Assembly (NCBI RefSeq): GCF_020911865.1
Contig: NZ_CP087131.1
Coordinates: 2,790,001-2,854,000, forward strand
DNA: 64,000 nt
Direction: 5' to 3'
Origin: Chryseobacterium sp. C-71
GTDB taxonomy: Bacteria; Bacteroidota; Bacteroidia; Flavobacteriales; Weeksellaceae
Below the pieces are notes generated by a model, which was not told the origin of the DNA, did no database searches, and was given only the letters and a program-made list of their open reading frames with translations. A program made the translations under genes and the position numbers. Within the stretch, counting starts at the first letter, position 1; every line of letters starts with the position of its first letter. Below, piece by piece: positions 18,245 through 27,297 of this stretch.

Positions 18245-19107
18245 CTGTGTTTTTTATTAATGTCTTTTGAATACCTTATCAGTTGATAATATTTTTTCAT
18301 CAAAAATAAGTGTTGTGCAAATTTAAGATGTTTAAAAGGATAAAATTGAAGTGAAAATAAAATATTCTTTAAATTAACCGGATAAAATTTAAAATATTGA
18401 TATAAAAACCCGTCAAATACACTGGTTTCTGTTTCAGAATCGATTGTCTGATTAAATTTGATATTCAGGTTTTCTCTTACTTTAGTGGTAGCATCGAGCC
18501 AATTTTGATCTTGATTTCCTTTTGAGAAGTGTTGAATAAGAATATCATCAACGACAAAATTTTGAAATTTCTCTGAGACTCTCAAGCTGAAATCTAAATC
18601 ATAGCCATGAAAACCTGTGAGATTTTGATTAAATTTAAATGGGGTATAATTTTCTTTTTTAATGGCCAAAAAAACTCCGTCGACTGCAAAGACAGGATTT
18701 CTTTTTTGTGGAGTTTTCAACTGACTTACATATTCATTATTGTTTTTGTTGCCCTGCAAAAGATGGAAGAAATTATATTTTTCAGATACCGTCCAGCTGC
18801 TCGGTGCGTGAGGTACATACGATGATCCTGCCACACCGATGATTCCTGTTTTATCGTCAGAAAGATGTTGTGCTAAAACGTTTCCCCAATTTTGTGTATG
18901 AAAAATTAAATCTTCATGCAAAAATAAGAGGTGATTGTACTGTGATTTTTCTGCTCCGTCATTATATGCTTTTGTGATGCTCATCAAATTAGGATTCCAT
19001 ATCTGGATAATCTCATATGAAAAGCCATCACCAATAGTCTCGCTGATGTTTTTTACCAGCTGATGATAATAAAGGGGTTGATATGATGAAATAATGATTG
19101 AGAGCAT
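18241..19107 (-). CDS. StrF-like glycosyltransferase (GT2-related), copy 1
   Basis: A 288-residue protein starting LSIIISSYQPLYYHQL, with FLHEDLIFHTQNWG, GVAGSSYVPHAPSSW, VFAVDGVFLAIKK and FHGYDLDFSLRV. These motifs define the Glyco_tranf_2_5/StrF-like group, where HED replaces the usual DxD. A paralogue with the same motifs is at 20838-21662, suggesting duplication inside the locus. Coupled to the SDR gene by a four-base overlap. Role: probably a cytoplasmic glycosyltransferase of the glycan pathway. Confidence 0.78.
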   Translation of the reverse strand: MLSIIISSYQPLYYHQLVKNISETIGDGFSYEIIQIWNPNLMSITKAYNDGAEKSQYNHLLFLHEDLIFHTQNWGNVLAQHLSDDKTGIIGVAGSSYVPHAPSSWTVSEKYNFFHLLQGNKNNNEYVSQLKTPQKRNPVFAVDGVFLAIKKENYTPFKFNQNLTGFHGYDLDFSLRVSEKFQNFVVDDILIQHFSKGNQDQNWLDATTKVRENLNIKFNQTIDSETETSVFDGFLYQYFKFYPVNLKNILFSLQFYPFKHLKFAQHLFLMKKYYQLIRYSKDINKKHR

Positions 19108-19111
19108 ACGG

Positions 19112-19927
19112 TTATTTTAGCAAGTGATCATATTCGTCAGATGCGTGGTTGCCTTTCTCATCAATTTTCCATGAAGAAGATTGATTGGCTGTTTTTATAT
19201 AAAACAGATTTTCATCTGTAAGTGCATTAGGATTGAGATACCAGCCTCCATGCTTACAGGTGAAATCTCCCGCCATTCTGATTGCCGTCATAAATTTAAA
19301 TAAATTAAAAATGGTTTTAGGATATTTGGGTTTATACAGCGCGAAAGTAGTGTCTATGAATGCAAAATAAATGTTTTTTTCAAGTTCGTCCTGCCAAAAA
19401 CGTTTTTCCCAAGCCTGCACTTTTTCCTTTAACGGATAATAATCAGGAATATCCTGAGTATCAATCGCAAATCCTATCTTATTGATTTTCTTATAATATT
19501 TAAACAGATAATTGAGCATAATAGTCTCGAAATCTTGCGGCAAATTCTCATTGGGAACAATATCTGAGTCGGTAAGAAAATAAAATCCTTTTCCGTATTT
19601 GCGTTGGAGGTCTTTGTTTTTAAAAAACACATCATGCCCAAAGTTAGTATTCAGTTTTTCAACGGTTACTGCTTCCTGAATTTCTGTATAATACTTTAGT
19701 AGTGGTTGATAGGTAGATGCGTTATCAATAATAACGATGTTTTTGAATTCTCTTTTAATCAGAAAATCAATAAGTTGTCTTAGATAGAAGAGCTGATTAA
19801 AATTGATGATGATAACCGGAATGCTTTTGTGATCCTGCATCTGGTGACGGACTGTACCATCAAACCTCATCAGAAATCTGAGATAAAGCGTATCTAAATG
19901 CAGCATGAGTCTACGTTTTGTAATCAT
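19112..19927 (-). CDS. glycosyltransferase family 2-like protein
   Basis: A 271-residue protein. The ATG at 19927 is chosen rather than one at 19963 because it overlaps the upstream stop in the usual ATGA arrangement. IPVIIINFNQLFYLRQLIDF and IVIIDNASTYQPLLKYY form the N-terminal GT-A fold, and FYFLTDSDIVPNE provides a DSD metal-binding site at about residue 122. The C-terminal HGGWYLNPNALTDENLFY is the catalytic-base region. It lies in a tight run of glycosyltransferases. Specificity is unknown. Confidence 0.75.
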   Translation of the reverse strand: MITKRRLMLHLDTLYLRFLMRFDGTVRHQMQDHKSIPVIIINFNQLFYLRQLIDFLIKREFKNIVIIDNASTYQPLLKYYTEIQEAVTVEKLNTNFGHDVFFKNKDLQRKYGKGFYFLTDSDIVPNENLPQDFETIMLNYLFKYYKKINKIGFAIDTQDIPDYYPLKEKVQAWEKRFWQDELEKNIYFAFIDTTFALYKPKYPKTIFNLFKFMTAIRMAGDFTCKHGGWYLNPNALTDENLFYIKTANQSSSWKIDEKGNHASDEYDHLLK

Positions 19928-20838
19928 CCTTTGGAATGTTTTATTTTCTTGTTGATTGACCAAACAACTTTGGTCATATCTAAAAATCTTTTCGGATAAC
20001 CTCTTTTCAGAAGGATGCCGAACAGTCTAAGATGAGGTTTTACCAGATTTTTCTCACAGAATCTAAGGTGGTCATTCAGCATTCTGATCAGGAAGCTTTT
20101 GTCGAAATGTTGTGAGTACTTATTCAGCACTGTTTCACGCATAATATGGTAACCTAAATCTTTTTTACTTTGTAATGATAAATCACCTGATATGCTTGAT
20201 GTTGACATCCTTACTGTAACTTTTGCACTTGAGATATAAAAGACTCTATTTAATCCTGAAAAAGTCAGAATAGCATAATCATCCGCTCCCCATGCAAAAG
20301 GGATTTTTAGAAAATGATGTTTTTTATAAGCCGAAAGTGCAAAAATGTTTTCAGACAGGCTGCTTGGCATTAAACCTTTATATTTTCTTTTAAATAATTC
20401 TGGTGCAGGAATTATAGTTTCATCAGTTGTAATGGCATGTAAAATAGTTTTATTTTCATCTACAATATCGTGCGAAAACTTAATGGCAGAGATTTTAGCA
20501 GCCTGTATTTCGGGTAAATTCTTGTAAAATTCTTCAACAAAGTTTTCAGAAATAATATCATCATCACCTAATATTTGAAACCAGTCTTCCTTTACATGAG
20601 CTAAGATTCTTTCCCACTGCAAAGCAAGGTTTTTCCCACCTAAATTATCATTGTAATCAAAATATAAATAAGAAAAATCACTCAAATATTTTTCGATAAG
20701 AGGTAACGGATTGTCGGGGCTTGCATCATTGCCAATATACAGCACAAAATCTCTGTTGCTTTGTGCGGCAACAGATTGTAGTGTTTCTTCAAAGAAATCT
20801 ATTTTGTAGTAGGGGATGACAATGGCGAGACGATTCAT
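19924..20838 (-). CDS. glycosyltransferase family 2
   Basis: A 304-residue GT2 with LAIVIPYYKIDFFEETLQSV, YIGNDASPDNPLPL and FQILGDDDIISENF (DDD metal site at about residue 98). AWGADDYAIL is the likely catalytic-base region. Its ATG overlaps the stop of the StrF-like gene by one base (TAATG), and its stop overlaps the next start by four. One of several tightly coupled glycosyltransferases that together set the sequence of the repeat unit. Confidence 0.85.
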   Translation of the reverse strand: MNRLAIVIPYYKIDFFEETLQSVAAQSNRDFVLYIGNDASPDNPLPLIEKYLSDFSYLYFDYNDNLGGKNLALQWERILAHVKEDWFQILGDDDIISENFVEEFYKNLPEIQAAKISAIKFSHDIVDENKTILHAITTDETIIPAPELFKRKYKGLMPSSLSENIFALSAYKKHHFLKIPFAWGADDYAILTFSGLNRVFYISSAKVTVRMSTSSISGDLSLQSKKDLGYHIMRETVLNKYSQHFDKSFLIRMLNDHLRFCEKNLVKPHLRLFGILLKRGYPKRFLDMTKVVWSINKKIKHSKG

Positions 20839-21662
20839 TATTGTGAAATAGTAAATTTAAGAAGTGGTAAATATTTTCTGCGGCCTATTTTAAAAAATGG
20901 AAAAAACTTTAAAACTTTAATGACCGTTAAAAAATTTTTAGGATAGGATTTGAAATAATCACGAACGAATCTTTCGTACATCTGATATTCGAGATCTCTA
21001 TTTATTTTAACATTAAAACTACTGCCAAGCTTCTTTCTAATGTAAATGTTGCTTTCTAGCCATTTTTGGTCAGGGTTTCCTTTAGAATAATGTTCTAAAA
21101 GAATTTCTGATGTCACATAGTTTTGATATTGTGTTGAGACACGAAGGCTTATTTCTGTGTCGTAGCCATGGTATCCTTTAAGATTTTCATCAAATTTGAA
21201 TTTATTGAATATTGATTTCCTCATACCTAAAAAAACACCATCTACAGGAATTACTTTTTCTTTTGAAGCATCAAAAGTTTTTTCTAACGTTTTGGTTCCG
21301 TCTTTTTTATGTTGAAGAATATTGATTCTTGCATTTTTAAGAGTAGTAAACCAGCCATATGGTACAGCAGGAACGTAAGTTCCTCCGGCAACACCTATCA
21401 GGCCTATGTCATCAGATTCAGAAAGTTGTGAGATAATTAATTTTCCCCAATTCACTGTAAGTAGATTCACATCTTCATGCAAAAACAATAGATACTCATA
21501 TTTTGCTTTCTCTGCACCTTTATTATAAGCTTGGCAGAGCCCCATCAAACCGGGATTGTCTATTTTGATCAGCTCATATTCCACGCCACAGGTGGCTGCA
21601 ATGTTTTGTTCAAGTGCAGTGTAATAGTGGGGCTGGTATGATGAGATGATGATGGAGAGCAT
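20838..21662 (-). CDS. StrF-like glycosyltransferase (GT2-related), copy 2
   Basis: A 274-residue paralogue of the protein at 18241-19107. It shares LSIIISSYQPHYY, FLHEDVNLLTVNWG, GVAGGTYVPAVPYGW, VIPVDGVFLGMRK and YHGYDTEISLRVS at equivalent positions. The conserved WLES/WLDA and C-terminal FLY/FVRDYFKSYP blocks are also common. It overlaps both neighbours by one base (TAATG). The pair probably adds similar or identical sugars. Confidence 0.78.
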   Translation of the reverse strand: MLSIIISSYQPHYYTALEQNIAATCGVEYELIKIDNPGLMGLCQAYNKGAEKAKYEYLLFLHEDVNLLTVNWGKLIISQLSESDDIGLIGVAGGTYVPAVPYGWFTTLKNARINILQHKKDGTKTLEKTFDASKEKVIPVDGVFLGMRKSIFNKFKFDENLKGYHGYDTEISLRVSTQYQNYVTSEILLEHYSKGNPDQKWLESNIYIRKKLGSSFNVKINRDLEYQMYERFVRDYFKSYPKNFLTVIKVLKFFPFFKIGRRKYLPLLKFTISQ

Positions 21663-22825
21663 TATATATTGTCAATTGCTTTATAGATTATTGTCATAGA
21701 ATTTTCCTTTGAAAATTTATGAACATTGTCTTTAATTTTTAATAACGATTTTTCACGAAATATTTTATCATCGTGGGTTTTTATTATTATATCTGCAAAT
21801 TGATCAATATCTAAATAATCTGCAAGCAAGTTAGTGCCATTCAAAAATTCTTCTACACCCCCAGAGTCTTTAAAACCAACAATTGGCTTGTTAAACTCTG
21901 CAGCTAAATGCATTACTAATGGAAAAGGATCTTCTCTTGAAGGGAGTAAAAAACAGTCGAAAATGTTAATGTAATCATTCGGATTTTTAGTGTTTTCGAC
22001 AAAAATAACTTGTTCTTCAACACCTAATTTTTGTGTATCTATTTTTGCAAATCTCACAAAAGGATTTTGATCATTTCCACCGATATTAAAAATCTTAAAT
22101 TTAAGATTTGGAGTTTTTTGCTTTATTTTTTTTGCTAACAAAGGTATTAGCTCGCTACCTTTTCTTAATTCTTGAGTGCTTAAGGTTCCTAAGATAAATG
22201 TATTATCTGAAATATTATACTGTTGTTTTAGTTCAGGTGCTTTTGTCTTTATCTCGTTGTCTTTTGATATGAAAGAATATGCAACTGAGATTTTGCTTGC
22301 AGAGATTTTATATCTTTGAGTAAGAAAATCCTTTACAGATTGAGAACCTGCTAAGATAGAGTCTAACGAAGATATTTTGCGAGACAGATCATGGGCGTCG
22401 TAGAAACTTTCTAATGCAAACTGAAGTTCGTGAGTGTACAATATTGTTTTTAGACCTTTTGCTTTAAATTTTTCTAAAATACTTAATGTAGCAACAGTCA
22501 TCCCAAAAACGCAGTCATAGTTTTTTGAAGATAATTTCTCGACGGCAGCATTATACAAATCTTCCTGACTCAATACGTCATTTTTTAAAACAATGAAACG
22601 TCTTAGTATTCTTGTTATAATATTAGGGCGAGGTTGAAAATGTTTTATATTTACAGCAGTTGGTACAAGATCTGTGAAATCTTTTGCCATTGTTCCATTT
22701 AACAGAATAAGTAAATCTACCTCATACTTCTGCGCACTCTGAATTTCTTTTAGTAATTCTAAAAGTAGGATTGGTGCGCCAGATCTTGTGGCTTCATGCA
22801 GTACAAAGAGTATTTTTTTTCTCAT
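21662..22825 (-). CDS. glycosyltransferase family 4
   Basis: A 387-residue GT-B enzyme. The N-terminus ILFVLHEATRSGAPILLLEL carries the GAP variant of the glycine-rich loop. TILYTHELQFALES is the inter-domain region. ILGTLSTQELRKGSELIPLL starts the second Rossmann domain, and LLPSREDPFPLVMHLAAE is the E-x7-E-type donor-binding motif. It ends in a one-base overlap with the StrF-like gene and begins in a four-base overlap with the acetyltransferase gene. Likely acts on the nascent lipid-linked glycan. Confidence 0.87.
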   Translation of the reverse strand: MRKKILFVLHEATRSGAPILLLELLKEIQSAQKYEVDLLILLNGTMAKDFTDLVPTAVNIKHFQPRPNIITRILRRFIVLKNDVLSQEDLYNAAVEKLSSKNYDCVFGMTVATLSILEKFKAKGLKTILYTHELQFALESFYDAHDLSRKISSLDSILAGSQSVKDFLTQRYKISASKISVAYSFISKDNEIKTKAPELKQQYNISDNTFILGTLSTQELRKGSELIPLLAKKIKQKTPNLKFKIFNIGGNDQNPFVRFAKIDTQKLGVEEQVIFVENTKNPNDYINIFDCFLLPSREDPFPLVMHLAAEFNKPIVGFKDSGGVEEFLNGTNLLADYLDIDQFADIIIKTHDDKIFREKSLLKIKDNVHKFSKENSMTIIYKAIDNI

Positions 22826-23415
22826 ACTAAAGTCTCTAATATAAGATTCTGATTATTTTTAACAATAGTATTATCAGGAATAGATTTGTGAATAATACAG
22901 TTCGCACCAACAATACAATTATTACCAATCGTAACACCTTTTAGCACAACAACATTGCTTCCTAGCCAGCAGTTTTTGCCAATAATAATGGGTGCAGTAG
23001 AAAATTGATCTTTAGAGACATTAATGTTGGTGTCTTTAATGATTAAGTGATTGTGGTCATACAATTTCACGCCTTCTCCAAAAAGGGTATCATCACCTAT
23101 TTCTATATTTTCTAAACAATTAACCGAACAGAAATTATTAAAAAAAACTCTTTTACCTATTGTAAGTTTTGCTTTTGGATAAACCAAAATATTACAATAG
23201 TCTCGTAACGAAAATCCTTCACCGATTGAAATGTCCCCATATAAGACTCCGTTTCCCTTAAATATATTTGTTTCTTTTTTAATGAAAGATTCGTGAATTT
23301 TAATATTAGGATTACTTATGAAATTTTCCCAAAGTTTGTTTTTATTTTTTTTATGAGAATTTTCTACTAACGAAATGATTTTTTCGGCAATAAGATTTTT
23401 GAAGTTAGAAAACAT
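22822..23415 (-). CDS. hexapeptide-repeat acyltransferase (WcaF/NodL-like)
   Basis: A 197-residue LbH acyltransferase. Hexapeptide repeats run from about residue 60 to 185: ISIGEGFSLRDYCNIL, LTIGKRVFFNNFCSVN, IEIGDDTLFGEGVKLYDHNH (with the likely catalytic His) and IIIGKNCWLGSNVVVLKG. The YDHNH motif and order match maltose/galactoside-type O-acetyltransferases of glycan loci. Overlaps the GT4 gene by four bases. Predicted to O-acetylate a sugar using acetyl-CoA. Confidence 0.87.
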   Translation of the reverse strand: MFSNFKNLIAEKIISLVENSHKKNKNKLWENFISNPNIKIHESFIKKETNIFKGNGVLYGDISIGEGFSLRDYCNILVYPKAKLTIGKRVFFNNFCSVNCLENIEIGDDTLFGEGVKLYDHNHLIIKDTNINVSKDQFSTAPIIIGKNCWLGSNVVVLKGVTIGNNCIVGANCIIHKSIPDNTIVKNNQNLILETLV

Positions 23416-23420
23416 AGTAT

Positions 23421-24206
23421 TTACAATTTTGTTAAACCCAATTTTCTTAATATTTTAAGAGTACGAGAATTATTAATTTTTTTAATTTTTTCTTCAGCTA
23501 AGTTAATTTTTTCTAATATAGAAATATATTGCGGAAACTCACTGCGTAGAAATGTCTTCTTTTCGGATAGTATTATGGGTAAGCTTTGAGGATTTGAGCT
23601 CAGGCCATCATAGGAATAGTTTACAACTGGAATTTTTACAAATTTATAAGATACCTCAAACTTACATATTGTTTTAGCGAAAAAAGCCCAATCTGAACAA
23701 ATCTTCATATTTTCATTATAATATCCAAATTGGTCAAATAATTTTTTACGAATAAGTGTACCAGGATGTGGTAAAGATTGATGAACAAAGAATAAGAAAT
23801 CTAATTTTTCAGGATATGAAACTATCTTACACTCATTATCGGGAAATATATAGTTGAGTTCAAAATAAATGATTTCAGATGTAAAATCAATATGTTTTGC
23901 AGTCTCATTAAGAATATGAGAGGCAGTATAAGTATCACCACTATTTACAAAAACGATATATTCTCCTTTTGAAGCTTTTATACCTTTGTTCATCGCATGA
24001 TAAACTCCTTTGTCGGGTTCACTTACCCAATGAGAAAGTTCTCCTGAATACTTCTCCAATACTTCTTTACTTCCGTCATTAGAACCACCATCAATAACGA
24101 TGTACTCAAAATCTTTATAATCTTGAGAGATGACGCTTTTTAAAGTTTTTTCTAAACCCTCTTTATTATTATAGCTTATCGTGATAACGGAAATTTTTGG
24201 ATGCAT
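23421..24206 (-). CDS. glycosyltransferase family 2 (WcaE-like)
   Basis: A 261-residue GT2 with ISVITISYNNKEGLEKTLKS, VIDGGSNDGSKEVL, WVSEPDKGVYHAMNKGI and FVNSGDTYT (the NSGD variant of the DxD site). The SEPDKGVYDAMNKG-type block is typical of WcaE and related GT2 enzymes that use UDP- or GDP-hexoses. First gene of the tightly coupled run 24206 to 16639. The 199-base gap upstream contains only weak promoter-like sequence (CAAAGATT on the plus strand, one base from consensus). Confidence 0.86.
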   Translation of the reverse strand: MHPKISVITISYNNKEGLEKTLKSVISQDYKDFEYIVIDGGSNDGSKEVLEKYSGELSHWVSEPDKGVYHAMNKGIKASKGEYIVFVNSGDTYTASHILNETAKHIDFTSEIIYFELNYIFPDNECKIVSYPEKLDFLFFVHQSLPHPGTLIRKKLFDQFGYYNENMKICSDWAFFAKTICKFEVSYKFVKIPVVNYSYDGLSSNPQSLPIILSEKKTFLRSEFPQYISILEKINLAEEKIKKINNSRTLKILRKLGLTKL

Positions 24207-24405
24207 ATTATGAAAGTTTTAGATTTCTTTTAGTATTGAACGGAGATTGTCCTGCTGTGAATCACAAAGATTTGAATCATCATACTGATATATTCATATG
24301 AGGATTTGGAAACCAAATTGCCAGAACCTTTCTTTGAGAGCTTTGTAGAAATGGCACTTTCTACCATTTTACAATGGTCTACAATGTATATTTTGGAGGT
24401 TAGAT

Positions 24406-25545
24406 TCATTTTTTTGAAATAACGGTTTTTAAAATTTCTATAAATTTCTCACCGAATTTTGTAATGTCTTTTGTATAATCAATATTAACATTTACAAAAT
24501 TATCTTTTTTAATTTCATTCGCTAGGCTATTCTCATCATAAGGGTCAAAAATTCTGTAGTTAGGATAGTTTTTAGTTTGCTCAATATTTACATTAAGACT
24601 TGATGCAAGTATAAAAACATTTTCTGCCTTTGCATCTTCATTTACAGTACTCCATCCTTCAAATAATGAAGGCTGAATGATTGCTTTACAGTTTTTCAGT
24701 AAAACGATTTGCTCATCCCTATCAATAAAACCTAAAAACTTTACATTCTCTTCAATTTCAAGAGTGCTTATCTGCCTTTTCAAATCTGAAAAGTAGTCAG
24801 GATTTCTGTAATCATTTTCTTTACCAGTAAATATTACATTGATGTTTAATCCTTCGTTTTTTAATAAAGCGATGGCTTTAAGAATTATAAGATGGTTTTT
24901 ATGAACCCAAAATTGGTTACTACAAAGAAAATACTCTGTTGTTATGTCAAATTTTTCTAAAACAAATTCTTTTGATGGTAGATTTACATTACGATGATAA
25001 GTCGCAAAATTTAGAACAAATTGTTCAGGCTTTCCTTGAGGATAAAAAGTGTTGAAATCTTTTTTTGCATCTTCACTGCTGAATATCAAGTATTCATCTG
25101 TTTGTCGAATCAATTGACAAGCATTCTCTCTGTTTTTTATTTCTTCTTCAGAAAAAAAATGAGGTAAATATTTTTCCTGAAAATCGGGAATCCAAAAGAT
25201 TTTACTTTTAATATTATTGCTTTCTGAAAAACCTGCAGGAAATACGGCATCAAAATTCTTGTAAAGACTATAGATATTTTTTTTAGCTATTTTTTTTGAA
25301 ATAATATTAATGGCACGTTTTATTTTACCAATATTTGAATAGGGGTTAAATGCTTTTAAATAAGGATAAGAGGTTAATTCTTGAAGATTTTCAACAGCGT
25401 GGGGTGTAGATTTTATATGCAAAAAGGGTTTGTCTTCATCTTTTAAAGTTTGAAGCGCATGAATTAGATTTTGTATGTAGTAAGTTCCTCCAATCCAATT
25501 TTCATCATACTGATAATTTAGAACTACATTATATCTTTTGCCCAT
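24406..25545 (-). CDS. glycosyltransferase family 4 (GT1-type)
   Basis: A 379-residue GT-B protein. It starts VVLNYQYDENWIGGTYYIQN, in which WIGG-YY is the donor-loop region. FLCSNQFWVHKNHLIILKAI opens the second domain, VKFLGFIDRDE follows, and IQPSLFEGWSTVNEDAKA holds the E-x7-E-type motif. The start overlaps the epimerase gene by 22 bases; no other in-frame ATG is near. It belongs to the subcluster 24406-28173 of GT4, SDR and two methyltransferases, which look like a variable cassette of the locus. Confidence 0.85.
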   Translation of the reverse strand: MGKRYNVVLNYQYDENWIGGTYYIQNLIHALQTLKDEDKPFLHIKSTPHAVENLQELTSYPYLKAFNPYSNIGKIKRAINIISKKIAKKNIYSLYKNFDAVFPAGFSESNNIKSKIFWIPDFQEKYLPHFFSEEEIKNRENACQLIRQTDEYLIFSSEDAKKDFNTFYPQGKPEQFVLNFATYHRNVNLPSKEFVLEKFDITTEYFLCSNQFWVHKNHLIILKAIALLKNEGLNINVIFTGKENDYRNPDYFSDLKRQISTLEIEENVKFLGFIDRDEQIVLLKNCKAIIQPSLFEGWSTVNEDAKAENVFILASSLNVNIEQTKNYPNYRIFDPYDENSLANEIKKDNFVNVNIDYTKDITKFGEKFIEILKTVISKK

Positions 25546-26420
25546 TGTACATATTTTGTAATACCTTCTTTAATACTTATCTGTTGAGTATATCCTAAAG
25601 TTTTTAACTTAGTAATATCAGCGACCCAATACAAGGGATCGCCTTCTCTTTCATGACCAGAAAACGAGAGGTTTCCTTTAAAGTCTAATTCTTTGAGGAT
25701 AAGTTCTGCAATATCCTTTATTTTTACTTGTACACCATTCGCAATATTATAAACATCAGCATTAAAATCTCCATTGTGTATTACCAATTCAATAGATTGT
25801 AAAATGTCTTCTACATTGATAAAGTCTCGAGTTTCTCTGCCTGTTCCATAGAGTTCTATATCTTTCTGAAATTTTACCTTTTGCGAAATATCCCATAAAA
25901 GTTGTTTTTGTAAGCCAACACCATAAGCAGAAAATATTCTTAGGGAGCAACAGCTTATCTGAAATAACTGATGAAATTCTTCTAAAATTTCTTCTGCTAT
26001 TTTTTTGTGAAAGCCATAAGGTGAAACTGGTGAAATGGCATCACATTCTTTAATAGGAAGGTTTGTTGGGTTGCCATAAACCGCAGCACTAGAAAGATTA
26101 ATAAATTTGCACAGTGGATTGTTTTTTTTTATAGCATCTAAAATTTTAAAAACATTCTGTGCATTTAGTGTAAAATCTCTTAGACGATGAACTAAAGAAT
26201 CTGGAACACTTGCTGCGCCACTACAATTGATGCAGACATCAAATTGGTGGTTTTCGAAAATATCATTATAATCACTATTGGTACTGTCAATATTAAAATA
26301 ATTATTATCTGCATAATCCACAGAAACATCTGCACCAAAAGTTTCTGGGTGTTTCCGAGAAAAATAGTGATATGCATGGCTTCCTATAAAGCCTTTAGAA
26401 CCAATTATTAATATTTTCAT
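25524..26420 (-). CDS. NAD-dependent nucleotide-sugar epimerase/dehydratase (extended SDR)
   Basis: A 298-residue extended SDR. ILIIGSKGFIGSHAYHYF is the GxxGxxG NAD-binding start. FINLSSAAVYGNP and SPYGFHKKIAEE supply the Ser and YxxxK catalytic residues, and TRDFINVEDI is the conserved substrate-domain motif. The family includes UDP-GlcNAc/UDP-Glc 4-epimerases and nucleotide-sugar reductases; the exact reaction cannot be decided. Coupled to the methyltransferase gene by a four-base overlap. It probably prepares a donor for a neighbouring glycosyltransferase. Confidence 0.82.
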   Translation of the reverse strand: MKILIIGSKGFIGSHAYHYFSRKHPETFGADVSVDYADNNYFNIDSTNSDYNDIFENHQFDVCINCSGAASVPDSLVHRLRDFTLNAQNVFKILDAIKKNNPLCKFINLSSAAVYGNPTNLPIKECDAISPVSPYGFHKKIAEEILEEFHQLFQISCCSLRIFSAYGVGLQKQLLWDISQKVKFQKDIELYGTGRETRDFINVEDILQSIELVIHNGDFNADVYNIANGVQVKIKDIAELILKELDFKGNLSFSGHEREGDPLYWVADITKLKTLGYTQQISIKEGITKYVQWAKDIM

Positions 26421-27265
26421 TTTTTAATTGCGATATAAGAATACATTCTTCCCGGAATTTGAGTTTCAAATTCAGATAATTTTTTCTTGACTCTCTCCCT
26501 GATGATTTCAGGAAAAAATTTTAAAAATCGATATCCTTTTATCGACTTTACTATCAGCTGTTTTTTTCTATCTATCTCTTCTTGAGTTTGCGGAAAAAAA
26601 TTTATCTCCGAATCAAAAAAGTTCAATTCTTCTATAATTTCTAAGTTAGATTTCTTAATTGCATTTTTGTATTCTTCTGGAGTAAATGCATTTTCACCGC
26701 CATAATATTTTTGTAATGGATGATTTTCTAAAAACCATTGCTTATCATTTTCATTAAAGATAACATGGTCTCTTACTGTGAAAAACATTCCTCCTTTCTT
26801 TACAACTCTGCTCATTTCACCTACAAATTTTTGCAAATCATAAGCGTGATGCATACATTGTCTAGCAAATACGATATCAAATTCTTCATCATTAAATTTA
26901 ATTTCTTCTGCAAATGCTTCATGCACAGTAAGGTTTTCTAGACCATAATGTAGCTTAAGTTTTCTTATGGCACCTGCACCAACAGTGTCGCTAGGATCGG
27001 GTTCTACAGTAGTGACTTCATATCCTTCTAATGCAAAAGAAACACATGTGATACCATTTCCGCTACCGATGTCTAATATTTTTTTTGCATTGGGAGCATA
27101 TTTCCTAATTTTATTTAAGGTCTCCTTGTATTCGGCTTCTTGTCTATAACGCACTACATTGATTGGAAGATCTTCTTCAAAATAAGCTTTCTCCACCAAG
27201 AATTGAAATTCCGGCTGAGTTCTGATATATCGTATAGTTTCTTCCCAAGTCATTTTATCTTTCAT
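26417..27265 (-). CDS. class I SAM-dependent methyltransferase
   Basis: A 282-residue protein with a Rossmann-fold methyltransferase domain. ILDIGSGNGITCVSFA is motif I at about residue 78, VTTVEPDPSD is the acidic ribose-binding loop, and FDIVFARQCMHHA is motif IV. VVKKGGMFFTVRDHV is the post-motif strand. N-terminal helices (residues 1-60) precede it. It probably methylates a sugar or a lipid-linked intermediate in the subcluster. A second methyltransferase lies directly upstream (27298-28173). Confidence 0.8.
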   Translation of the reverse strand: MKDKMTWEETIRYIRTQPEFQFLVEKAYFEEDLPINVVRYRQEAEYKETLNKIRKYAPNAKKILDIGSGNGITCVSFALEGYEVTTVEPDPSDTVGAGAIRKLKLHYGLENLTVHEAFAEEIKFNDEEFDIVFARQCMHHAYDLQKFVGEMSRVVKKGGMFFTVRDHVIFNENDKQWFLENHPLQKYYGGENAFTPEEYKNAIKKSNLEIIEELNFFDSEINFFPQTQEEIDRKKQLIVKSIKGYRFLKFFPEIIRERVKKKLSEFETQIPGRMYSYIAIKK

Positions 27266-27297
27266 CGTGTCATGATTAGGTAAATTGTTTGCAATAT

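Noticed and set aside
24207..24405. Possible remnant gene in the 199-base gap upstream of the GT4 and downstream of the WcaE-like gene start
   Set aside because: No frame with similarity to a known family was recognised; only AT-rich sequence with a weak promoter-like match.
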